Part shown: positions 1 through 7,472 of the stretch, piece by piece | How the letters are laid out: each line of letters opens with the position of its first letter | How positions within the stretch are numbered: position 1 is the first letter of the stretch | From: Colimorpha sp002372855 | Lineage (GTDB): Bacteria; Bacteroidota; Bacteroidia; Bacteroidales; P3 | Assembly: GCA_946621635.1 (NCBI GenBank) | Contig: CAMOOR010000004.1 | Location: 1 to 64,000 of the forward strand | Direction of reading: 5' to 3' | DNA length: 64,000 nt | The notes under the pieces: model-generated | Told to the model about the DNA's origin: nothing | Seen by the model: the letters and a program-made list of their open reading frames with translations, nothing else | Databases searched by the model: none | Program-made: the position numbers and the translations under genes

Positions 1-63
1 GAAGTATATGAGAAGTATATAGGAACTATATGAGAAGGGCCGAATTTGACCCCTCCCGGGGGG
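1..63. repeat. Right half of a long hairpin repeat (family A)
   Basis: The first 63 bases match the right arm of the element at 61424-61573 almost base for base, including the CCCTCCCGGGGGG tail. The left arm lies outside the window. The unit is an 11-bp subrepeat of the type GAAGTATATGA. Confidence 0.85.
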
Positions 64-67
64 GAGT

Positions 68-100
68 TAAGAGTTATGAGTTAAGAGTTATGAGTGGGGA
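68..100. repeat. Tandem 7-bp repeat GAGTTAA/GAGTTAT
   Basis: Alternating 7-bp units GAGTTAA and GAGTTAT follow directly on the hairpin half-element, in the same order as at 61574-61613. The rest of the leader up to 271 holds a T-rich stretch and a weak promoter-like TTGTATTTTTAC near 179-190, but no gene. Confidence 0.7.
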
Positions 101-271
101 GTGGAGGGGGTTTGCGGAGTTTTCAACGGGTGGGTTTGATAACTTTTTTTGATTGGCGGTGCGGGATGAGGAAAAATGTTGTATTTTTACATTCGGAAAG
201 ATGCACTGCGGAAGTGGTGCATGGTGTTGATTATTAACGGTTAAGTATTAAAAACAATATATATCATCAAG

Positions 272-1384
272 ATGAAAAAGGGTATCAAAGAACTGACCGA
301 GGGCATGCAGCGGCTGTGTGCCATAGCGAATCGGATAGTGGCTCACGGCGACGAGGTGAGCCCGATAGAGCGCGATTTGCTGCTGGAGGATTTGCGCAAG
401 CTCTACGATGTGGCGCTTTGCCTGGGAGCCGAGGAAAGCGGCGAGCGGAGGGCAGAGAGCAGCGAGCGGCGAGTGGCAATGCCCGACGACGAGATTCTGT
501 CGTCGACGGTGATGGCCACGATGGCGGCCATGGCCCCGGCGCCGGTGGCCGAGGCACAGGATACCCCGACGGAGGCGGAAAAGCCCGCCCCGGTTGTCGT
601 GGAGAAGCCGGCCCCGGCCGTAGAGACGCAGCGTGCTGCGTCTCCCAAGGAGACAGAAGATACCCCGGACAGCGGGGAGACGCATGCGTCTCTACAGGAG
701 GAAAAGGTTTTGCCCGCCGAGGAAACGGTGGCGCCTGCCGAGGAGACCGTGGCGCCCGTCGAGGAGACCGTGGCGGCCGAGCCCGAGCCTGAACCTGCCC
801 CCATGCCCGCCATGGAAGAGTTGGAGTCCAACGGCAACAGCCTGCTCTTCGACGAGGTGATTATCGATGAGCCCGCCCCGGCCGTTGAAGAAGAGCCCGC
901 CCCGGCCGTAGAGACGCGGCATGCCGCGTCTCCCGAAGAGAAGGAAGATACCCCGGCCGTCGAGGAAACGGCGGCGCCCGCCGAGAGCCCCAAGGCCGCG
1001 GCGGAGCCGGAGCACAAGGCTGCCGGCACGCAGGCGTCGCTGCTCGACTACCTGAAGCGTCCCGTGGAGGAGAAGCCCACGGTGCGCACGCTGGGCGAGA
1101 GCCTGGGCGGCGCGGAGAGCGCTGAACGGAGAGTGGAGAGTGTGTTGACGAAGAAGGTGTCGGACCTGCGCACGGTGATCAATATCAACGACAAGTTCAG
1201 CTTCATGAGCGAGCTGTTCCACAACAACATGAAGGCCTACAACGACTTCATCCTGCGCCTGAACGCCATCGACACGCGCGACGAGGCCCTGCTGTGCGTG
1301 AGCGAGGTGTCGGCCCAGTACCACTGGGACGAGAGTTCGCTGGCCGTGCAGTCGTTCTACAAGGTGTTCGACAAGAAGTTTTAG
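272..1384 (+). CDS. Conserved Bacteroidota protein of unknown function with repeat-filled Pro/Ala/Glu-rich linker
   Basis: This 370-residue protein has two ordered ends. The N-terminus (about 1-52) is helical; the C-terminus (about 295-370) contains ININDKFSFMSELFHNN and an acidic, aromatic tail. I recall a similar C-terminus in a widespread unnamed Bacteroidetes family, so the ends are probably the functional part. The 240 residues between are a low-complexity PAPVEE-type linker. Within the linker the DNA carries three copies of the GAGACGC palindrome (623-644, 677-692, 911-932), read as ETQRAASP, ETHASL and ETRHAASP. It also has two scraps of the GGAGAGTGGAGAG repeat (432-478, 1110-1142). 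No signal peptide or membrane segment is visible. It precedes gmk by 82 bp of tandem repeat. The function is unknown. Confidence 0.8.
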   Translation: MKKGIKELTEGMQRLCAIANRIVAHGDEVSPIERDLLLEDLRKLYDVALCLGAEESGERRAESSERRVAMPDDEILSSTVMATMAAMAPAPVAEAQDTPTEAEKPAPVVVEKPAPAVETQRAASPKETEDTPDSGETHASLQEEKVLPAEETVAPAEETVAPVEETVAAEPEPEPAPMPAMEELESNGNSLLFDEVIIDEPAPAVEEEPAPAVETRHAASPEEKEDTPAVEETAAPAESPKAAAEPEHKAAGTQASLLDYLKRPVEEKPTVRTLGESLGGAESAERRVESVLTKKVSDLRTVININDKFSFMSELFHNNMKAYNDFILRLNAIDTRDEALLCVSEVSAQYHWDESSLAVQSFYKVFDKKF

Positions 1385-1449
1385 AGGCGTAGAGTTGTAG
1401 AGTCGTAGAGTTGTAGAGTTGTAGAGTCGTAGAGTTTTAGAGTTTTAAA
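1385..1449. repeat. Tandem TAGAGTTG/TAGAGTCG repeat before gmk
   Basis: Roughly seven degenerate copies of an 8-10 bp unit (TAGAGTTG, TAGAGTCG) fill the gap between the first gene and gmk. They leave only a short A-rich stretch before the gmk start codon. Confidence 0.75.
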
Positions 1450-1466
1450 GTTATAAAGGAAAAATC

Positions 1467-2057
1467 ATGGGAAAAGCGATATTGTTTTCGGCACCGTCGG
1501 GGTGCGGCAAGACGACCATCATCAACGAGTTGATGGGGTCGGAGGCCAGCGAGCATTTGGACCCGAAGGATTTGACGTTCAGCATCTCGGCCACCACGCG
1601 CGCCCCGCGCGGCGAGGAGCAGCACGGCAAGGACTACTACTTCCTGAGTCGCGAGGAGTTTATGCAGAGGGTGGGGAAGAACGAATTCCTGGAGTGGGAG
1701 GAGGTGTACAGCGGCACATGCTACGGCACGCTGAAGAGCGAGATAGAGCGCATCTGGAACGAGGGAAAGGTGATTGTATTCGACGTCGATGTCAACGGCG
1801 GCCGCAACATCAAGAAGTACTTCGGCGGCGACGCGCTGAGCATCTTCGTGATGCCGCCGAGTGTGGAGGTGCTGGAGCAGCGCCTGCGCAGTCGCGGCAC
1901 GGACAGCGAGGAGGCCATCGTGAAGCGTCTGGCCCGCAGCGCCGAAGAGCTGAAGCAGGCCCCGGCTTTCGACGTGACCATAGTGAACGACGACCTGCAG
2001 CGCGCCGTCGCCGAGACGCGCAGGGTGATAGAGGATTTCTTGGCAGTCAGGAGTTAA
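1467..2057 (+). CDS. gmk: Guanylate kinase
   Basis: The enzyme phosphorylates GMP to GDP with ATP, in the cytoplasm, as part of purine salvage and GTP supply. The 196 residues match the family length. The P-loop SAPSGCGKTT lies at residues 8-17. The GMP-binding lid follows with TRAPRGEEQHGKDYYFL (about 44-60), then YSGTCYGT and the acidic VIVFDVDVNGG segment. The start is the first ATG after the tandem repeat, with AAAGGAAAA just upstream. It heads a tight co-directional run reaching the S8 peptidase at 9785. Confidence 0.97.
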   Translation: MGKAILFSAPSGCGKTTIINELMGSEASEHLDPKDLTFSISATTRAPRGEEQHGKDYYFLSREEFMQRVGKNEFLEWEEVYSGTCYGTLKSEIERIWNEGKVIVFDVDVNGGRNIKKYFGGDALSIFVMPPSVEVLEQRLRSRGTDSEEAIVKRLARSAEELKQAPAFDVTIVNDDLQRAVAETRRVIEDFLAVRS

Positions 2058-2081
2058 GAGTTAGGAGTTAAGAGACAGGAG

Positions 2082-2924
2082 ATGAACAGGAACCGACTGA
2101 TAGGGGTACTGAAGAAATACGACTACGTGGTGGTCTTCTTGCTGCTGGTGGTGGTGAGCGCGGTGCTGATGTCGCGCACGAGCTACTACCAGGGTTCAAA
2201 GCTGGTGGCGTGGTCCAACGCCGTGGCGGGAGGCTGGTACCAGGGGGTGCACAGTGTGGGCGGATACTTCGACCTGAAGGGGGAGAACGACCGCCTGGCA
2301 GCGGAGAACGCCAAGCTGAAGGCACAGCTGGAGTCGTCGTACATCAGCTATACCGACAGTGTTTTCACCGTCAACGACACCACCTACAAGCAACGCTACA
2401 GCTATACAGAGGCGCGGGTGATCAAGAACTCGTGGAGCCAGCAGAACAACTTCATCATGATCAACAAGGGCAGCAAGCACGGTATCAAGGTGGACCAGGC
2501 TGTGGTGTCGCCCGACGGCATTGTGGGTGTGGTGATGTCGGTGTCGAAGAACTTCGCCACCATCATGCCTGTGCTGCACAGCGACAGCCGCAACAGTGTG
2601 AAGGTGAAACGCACGGGCATCAGCGGTTCGCTGGTGTGGGACGGACTGGACTACCGCTATGCGCAGGTGGTCGACGTGCCGGCGACGCACCAGTTCGAGG
2701 ACAACGACACCATAATCACCTCCGGCCTGGCCAACGACTTCCCCGAAGGGGTGCCGGTGGGCTATGTGGTGGAGGCCGAGCCGTTGAGCGGCAGCGGTTT
2801 CTACAAGGTGAAGATACGCCTTGCCACGGACTTCAACAAGCTGGACCATGTGTACGTCATCAACAACCGTTTCCGCGAGGAACAGGAGGAGCTGATGGCG
2901 AAAACGGAGAAAAATGAGGGTTGA
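2082..2924 (+). CDS. mreC: Rod shape-determining protein MreC
   Basis: MreC is the inner-membrane scaffold that links the MreB cytoskeleton to the cell-wall elongation enzymes in the periplasm. The 280 residues show the expected order: a short cytoplasmic N-terminus, one membrane helix at about 16-32, a coiled-coil at about 64-82 (KGENDRLAAENAKLKAQLE), then the two-part beta domain with GIVGVVMSVSKNFATIMPVLH and GLANDFPEGVPVGYV. It lies 24 bp after gmk, a gap filled with GTTAAGAGTT repeat, and is followed by a TraB/GumN gene and then mreD. Confidence 0.95.
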   Translation: MNRNRLIGVLKKYDYVVVFLLLVVVSAVLMSRTSYYQGSKLVAWSNAVAGGWYQGVHSVGGYFDLKGENDRLAAENAKLKAQLESSYISYTDSVFTVNDTTYKQRYSYTEARVIKNSWSQQNNFIMINKGSKHGIKVDQAVVSPDGIVGVVMSVSKNFATIMPVLHSDSRNSVKVKRTGISGSLVWDGLDYRYAQVVDVPATHQFEDNDTIITSGLANDFPEGVPVGYVVEAEPLSGSGFYKVKIRLATDFNKLDHVYVINNRFREEQEELMAKTEKNEG

Positions 2925-2959
2925 CGTTTATTGGACACGAATATTAAATAAAAGGATAT

Positions 2960-3859
2960 ATGAAAAAGATTGTTTCTACCCTGATGCTGGTGCTGGCCTG
3001 CACGGTAGCCCAGGCACAGATACTTTACCGCATTGGCGGCAACGGACTGGAGAAGCCCAGCTATATTGTCGGCACCTACCACCTGGCGCCGTCGACATTT
3101 GTGGACAGCATTCCCGGTGCCCGTGCGGCGTTTGATGCCGTGGAGCAGGTGTATGGCGAAGTGGACATGCTGGAGACCCTGAAGCCCGAGAACATGGAGA
3201 AGATGCAGAAGGTCATGATGCTGCCCGAGGGCACGACGCTGTCGTCGCTGCTGGACAAGGAGCAGATGGACCGCCTCAACGCCCTGCTGCGCGAGGTGAT
3301 GGGTGTGGACATGACCAACGAGGCCGTGGCTGCACAGCTGGACAAGCTGTCGCCTTCCACGCTGGAGACTCAGATTTCGCTTCTGGTATACATGAAGAAC
3401 ATGCCGACACTCGACGTCACCTCCCTTATAGACAACTATTTCCAGCAGGAGGCTGTGAAAAAGGGCAAGGGCATCGGCGGACTGGAGACGGCCGACTTTC
3501 AGATGGAGGTGCTCTACGGCGCCTCGCTGGAGAAGCAGGTGAAGTCGCTGATGTGCTTTGTGGACAACTTCCAGGACGGCGTGGAGATGGCCGAGTTTAT
3601 CACGGCGGCCTATTTTGCCCAGGACCTGGAACAGCTCGAGGAACTGAACCTCGAAGAACAGGAGGACGAATGCTCCAGTCCCGAGGACAACGAGAAACTC
3701 ATCTATGGCCGCAACGCCGATTGGGTGAAGAAGATGCCGGAGATTATGAAAGCCAAGCCCACGCTCTTCGTGGTTGGCGCGTTCCACCTCTGCGGCGAGC
3801 GCGGAGTGCTGAAGATGCTCGAGGCACAGGGTTATACTGTTGAAGGTGTAAGAAAATGA
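2960..3859 (+). CDS. TraB/GumN family protein (Tiki-like hydrolase fold)
   Basis: The 299-residue protein carries a signal peptide (MKKIVSTLMLVLACTVAQA, cleavage before Q20) and is probably periplasmic or surface-attached. The family hallmarks are two GxxH-like motifs. One near the N-terminus is YIVGTYHLAPSTF (about 34-46) and one near the end is LFVVGAFHLCGERGV. Family relatives include the metalloprotease Tiki, so these His residues are plausible metal ligands, but no substrate is known for bacterial members. It sits between mreC and mreD and its last codons overlap the mreD start (ATGA), so it is co-translated with shape genes. Confidence 0.88.
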   Translation: MKKIVSTLMLVLACTVAQAQILYRIGGNGLEKPSYIVGTYHLAPSTFVDSIPGARAAFDAVEQVYGEVDMLETLKPENMEKMQKVMMLPEGTTLSSLLDKEQMDRLNALLREVMGVDMTNEAVAAQLDKLSPSTLETQISLLVYMKNMPTLDVTSLIDNYFQQEAVKKGKGIGGLETADFQMEVLYGASLEKQVKSLMCFVDNFQDGVEMAEFITAAYFAQDLEQLEELNLEEQEDECSSPEDNEKLIYGRNADWVKKMPEIMKAKPTLFVVGAFHLCGERGVLKMLEAQGYTVEGVRK

Positions 3860-4374
3860 ATAAAATAGTCTGGAGAAACATTGGACGTTTTGTGCTGCTG
3901 ATGGCATTGCAGCTGCTTGTGCTCAACCATGTGTACCTGGGCGGCTACGTGATGCCGATGCTCTATGTACTGTTCATACTCATGCTGCCGACCGACATGA
4001 AGCGCATACCCATGCTGCTGACGGCTTTCGGCACGGGATTGATAGTCGACGTGATGAACAATATTCTGGGTTTCCATGCCCTGGCCTGCACGGTGGTGGC
4101 CATGCTGCGTATCCTCTTCGCCGACCGCATACTGACGCGCGGCGAGCCTGTCACCATCGACACCCCGGGCATCTACAGCGTCACGCCGCAGTATTTCATC
4201 AGCTACCTCATGCTGATGCTTGCCGCCTTCTATCTGGTCTTCTTCACGCTGGAACTCTTCGGCTTCCGCAGCTTTGGCGGAGTACTGTTGGCCACGGTGG
4301 CCAGTACCCTGGTGACCACGCTGCTGGCGGTGCTGTACCAGTATATATTTTTAAAGAAGGAGACAACGGTATGA
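3856..4374 (+). CDS. mreD: Rod shape-determining protein MreD
   Basis: This 172-residue, very hydrophobic protein has about five membrane helices and the Bacteroidota MreD pattern (LLVLNHVYLGGYVMPMLYVL, then a conserved GLIVDVMNNILGFHALAC). MreD is the membrane partner of MreC in the elongasome. The start overlaps the preceding stop and the end overlaps the porZ start, both as ATGA, so translation is coupled through three genes. The penicillin-binding protein gene that often follows mreD is not here; porZ takes its place. Confidence 0.92.
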   Translation: MNKIVWRNIGRFVLLMALQLLVLNHVYLGGYVMPMLYVLFILMLPTDMKRIPMLLTAFGTGLIVDVMNNILGFHALACTVVAMLRILFADRILTRGEPVTIDTPGIYSVTPQYFISYLMLMLAAFYLVFFTLELFGFRSFGGVLLATVASTLVTTLLAVLYQYIFLKKETTV

Positions 4375-6716
4375 AAAAACAGTTCGAGAAGCTTGAGGGC
4401 GGAAGGCGGAGATTGTTGTGCGCGGCGCTGCTCGTGGCAATCCAGTTCCTTGTGTGCAACTCCGTGCTGGCGCAGACGGCTGTGGGGAAATGGCGTTCGT
4501 GTCTCGACTACTCGAGGGTGACACATCTGGCCTATGCCGGCGACCGCATCTATGCCGGAGCCATCGGCGGTGTGTTTTGCTACGACATCGGCAACAGCAC
4601 GTTGACGCCCATGAGCAAGGGCGACGGATTGAACGACGTGGGCATCGCCACAATGGCCTACGACGACGCCACACAGAGCCTTGTCGTGGCCTACAACAAT
4701 TCCAATATCGACATCATCAACGAAGGGGTCACCTACAACCTCTCCGACATCAAGCGCAGCGAAATATCGGGCGACAAGAAAATCTACCATGTCCGCTTCT
4801 GGAAGGGCAACGCCTATCTGGCCACGGGCTTCGGGGTGGTGGTGCTCGACCTGCAGCGCATGGAAATCAAGGAAACATGGTATCTTGGCGCCGGCGGAGG
4901 CTATACGCCGGTCCACGACCTGGCCTTCGGCAGAGACAGTATCTATGCCGCCACGGGCGAAGGCTTGAAGCACCTTCCGGTCGGCGAACGTCACCCCGGC
5001 ATCAGCGACCGTTGGCATACGGACCATCGTTTTGACACCCTCACCGTCAGCCAGCTCTGCATGGTGGGCAACAGGCTTTTGGCCGTAGGCTATGGCACCA
5101 GCGCCTTCCAGAGCACGCTCTATCGGCAGACCGCCGAGGGATACAGCGCCATGATGAGTGGCGAGCTGCGTTCGTTGCAGGTCAACGGCAACCGTCTGGC
5201 CGTGAGTGTCGACGGCGTTGTACGCCTTTTCGACACAACGTTGACCCTCATCGCCTCCTACGACTCCTTCACCTGGGGTGCCCTGGAGGCCTTCGACGCC
5301 GTCTGCGGAAACGACGGCACCCTCTGGGTGGGACACGGCTGGGAAGGCTTGTTGGCACTCTTCGCCGACGGTACGGACAAGACCTTTCGTCCCGACGGCC
5401 CCTTCTCCTATGACCGCTGCTTCCGCCTGCGCCCCTTCAACTATCGCATGATGCTCTGCCCCGGTGGCCACACCGAAACCTATGCCAGCGCCTACATCGA
5501 CCCCAACCTGCTCACGTCCACGGGACGCCATTGGACGGTCCTCGACCAGGGCAACGGCCTGCTGGGCGGCATGACCGACTTGGTCGACGCTGCCGTCAAC
5601 CCCATGGACACCAACGAGACCATGGCAGCCATCTGGGGCTACGGAGTGGCATCCATACGCAACAACAGCGTGCAGGCTTTCTACGACGCCGACAACACCG
5701 ACGGGGCTTTGGTGCCCTACTCGCTGAGCGGCTACTCGCGTCTCAACACCGGCGCCGTCACCTTCGACCGCCAGGGCAACCTGTGGGTCCTCGTCTCGCA
5801 CAGCACCCATGCCCTTGCCCGCCGCAGTCGCAACGGAGAGTGGACGGGTTTCCAGACCACCCCCCTGGGGTCCAACCTCGAGGTGGACCAGATGGTCTAC
5901 GACAGCATCAACAACTACATCTGGTTCCTCGGTCGTCGCAACGCCATCTATGTCCACAACGGCAAGGATCTCATGGCGCGTGTCGACCCCAACCGTGGCA
6001 GCAAGCTGGAGACGTCGACCGTCACCGCCCTTGCGCAAGACCAGAACGGCAACCTGTGGCTTGGCACCGACAAGGGACTCAAGGTCATCTACGACGGCTA
6101 CCGTGCCTTCAACAACGGCGGCAACGGCGAGCTGGCCCCTGTCAACTGCAGCAACATCACCATCACCAACGGCGAATTTGCCGAGTACCTCATGGCCTAC
6201 GAGAGCATCACCGCCATTGCCGTCGACGGCGCCAACCGCAAGTGGGTGGGCACTGCCAACGGGGGTATCTACCTCCTTTCGGCCAACGGCATGGAACAGC
6301 TCGAGCACTTCACCACGGCCAACAGCCCTCTTTTCTCCGACAAGATAATCACCATCGGCATCAACGAACGCACCGGCGAGGTCTTCATCGGCACCGACCG
6401 CGGCCTGCAGGTCTATCGCGGCACCGCCACCTACGCCGTCAGCCGTCCCCTCGACGATGTCCATGCCTTCCCCAACCCCGTCAAACCCGGCTACGACGGC
6501 CCCATCGCCATCAAGGGCTTCGCCCGCAACAGCGTGGTGCACATCACCGACGCCTCGGGCCATACCGTCTTCTCCACCACCGCCAACGGCGGCCAGGCCA
6601 TCTGGAACGGCCGCACCCTCGAGGGCGAGAAGGTGGCCTCCGGGGTCTACTATGTCTTTGCTTCCGACGATCAGGGCGACAACCGCGCCGTGGCCAAAAT
6701 CCTCATCGTCCGCTAA
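4371..6716 (+). CDS. porZ: Type IX secretion component PorZ-like beta-propeller protein
   Basis: The 781-residue protein begins with a signal peptide ending near SVLAQ and opens with WRSCLDYSRVTHLAYAGDRI, as in PorZ of Porphyromonas. PorZ is a surface part of the T9SS attachment complex, implicated in handing anionic lipopolysaccharide to the sortase PorU. The body consists of repeated propeller blades (for example NLWLGTDKGLKVIYD, RKWVGTANGGIYLLS). The last 85 residues form a sorting-type domain (AFPNPVKPGYDGPI ... GVYYVFAS ... ILIVR). Length matches PorZ closely. Its position in an operon with mreD and recO is unusual to me. Confidence 0.9.
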   Translation: MKKQFEKLEGGRRRLLCAALLVAIQFLVCNSVLAQTAVGKWRSCLDYSRVTHLAYAGDRIYAGAIGGVFCYDIGNSTLTPMSKGDGLNDVGIATMAYDDATQSLVVAYNNSNIDIINEGVTYNLSDIKRSEISGDKKIYHVRFWKGNAYLATGFGVVVLDLQRMEIKETWYLGAGGGYTPVHDLAFGRDSIYAATGEGLKHLPVGERHPGISDRWHTDHRFDTLTVSQLCMVGNRLLAVGYGTSAFQSTLYRQTAEGYSAMMSGELRSLQVNGNRLAVSVDGVVRLFDTTLTLIASYDSFTWGALEAFDAVCGNDGTLWVGHGWEGLLALFADGTDKTFRPDGPFSYDRCFRLRPFNYRMMLCPGGHTETYASAYIDPNLLTSTGRHWTVLDQGNGLLGGMTDLVDAAVNPMDTNETMAAIWGYGVASIRNNSVQAFYDADNTDGALVPYSLSGYSRLNTGAVTFDRQGNLWVLVSHSTHALARRSRNGEWTGFQTTPLGSNLEVDQMVYDSINNYIWFLGRRNAIYVHNGKDLMARVDPNRGSKLETSTVTALAQDQNGNLWLGTDKGLKVIYDGYRAFNNGGNGELAPVNCSNITITNGEFAEYLMAYESITAIAVDGANRKWVGTANGGIYLLSANGMEQLEHFTTANSPLFSDKIITIGINERTGEVFIGTDRGLQVYRGTATYAVSRPLDDVHAFPNPVKPGYDGPIAIKGFARNSVVHITDASGHTVFSTTANGGQAIWNGRTLEGEKVASGVYYVFASDDQGDNRAVAKILIVR

Positions 6717-6745
6717 CTCATACTTCACACCATATACCTGAAAAA

Positions 6746-7471
6746 ATGCTCCTCTCCACGCCAGGTCTAGTGCTCCACACCACCCCCTATGCCGAAAGCT
6801 CTGTGGTGGCCAAGGTGTTCACACGCCAGCTGGGCCTGCGTTCCTACATCATCAAGGGGGTCCGCGGCCGTTCGGGACGCGTCAAACAGAACCTGCTGCA
6901 ACCCCTGTCGAGCCTCGACATGGTGGTCTACGACAACCCCCGGACCGACCTCAACTACATCAAGGAACTCACCCCCCGCAACCCCGGCCAGTCCTCCGAA
7001 CCGGTGACCAACTCCCTGCGCTTCTTCATGACTGAGGTGCTCTACAAAGCCTTGCGCGAAGCCGAACCCATGCCCGCCCTATGGGATTATGTGGACTGTC
7101 AGTCGTCTGTCGGAAGCGAGCCTGCAGCCAATGTTCCGGTAACCTTCATGCTCAAGGTGGCCTACCACATGGGCATAGAACCGCTGGACAACCACTCGCA
7201 CCGCGAACCTTATTTCGACCTCCAGGAAGGCCGTTTCGTCAGCGAGCCCGACGAGAACACGCTCCCGGCCGCCCTCTCCCGGACCCTCCACGAATACCTA
7301 TCCTCATCCCGTCCCGATTCCTCAGCCCCTCAGTCCCTCAGCCACCCTGTTACTGTGTCCTTGCAGGAGCGGCTGACCCTCCTCGACGCCCTCATCGCAT
7401 ACTTCCAGCTCCATCTGAGCGGATTTGCCCATTTCCACAGCCACGAAATATTACATACAATACTGAAATAA
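6746..7471 (+). CDS. recO: DNA repair protein RecO
   Basis: RecO works with RecF and RecR to load RecA at single-strand gaps. The 241 residues start with an OB-fold (TPGLVLHTTPYAESSVVAKVFTRQLG ...) followed by a helical domain, the usual order. The zinc-finger cysteines present in some RecO proteins are absent, as is common in this phylum. The reading frame is open far upstream, but the ATG at 6746, preceded by an A-run 30 nt after the porZ stop, gives the standard family N-terminus. The next gene starts 1 nt after the stop. Confidence 0.92.
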   Translation: MLLSTPGLVLHTTPYAESSVVAKVFTRQLGLRSYIIKGVRGRSGRVKQNLLQPLSSLDMVVYDNPRTDLNYIKELTPRNPGQSSEPVTNSLRFFMTEVLYKALREAEPMPALWDYVDCQSSVGSEPAANVPVTFMLKVAYHMGIEPLDNHSHREPYFDLQEGRFVSEPDENTLPAALSRTLHEYLSSSRPDSSAPQSLSHPVTVSLQERLTLLDALIAYFQLHLSGFAHFHSHEILHTILK

Positions 7472-7472
7472 C

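Noticed and set aside
4230..6728. An 832-codon open frame antisense to porZ, and similar very long antisense frames at 50749-54225 and 54267-59426
   Set aside because: They arise because the sense genes use G/C-ending codons, which leaves the complement stop-free. Their products are low-complexity Val/Gly/Asp/His-rich and lack signal peptides or motifs, while the sense frames are recognisable proteins.
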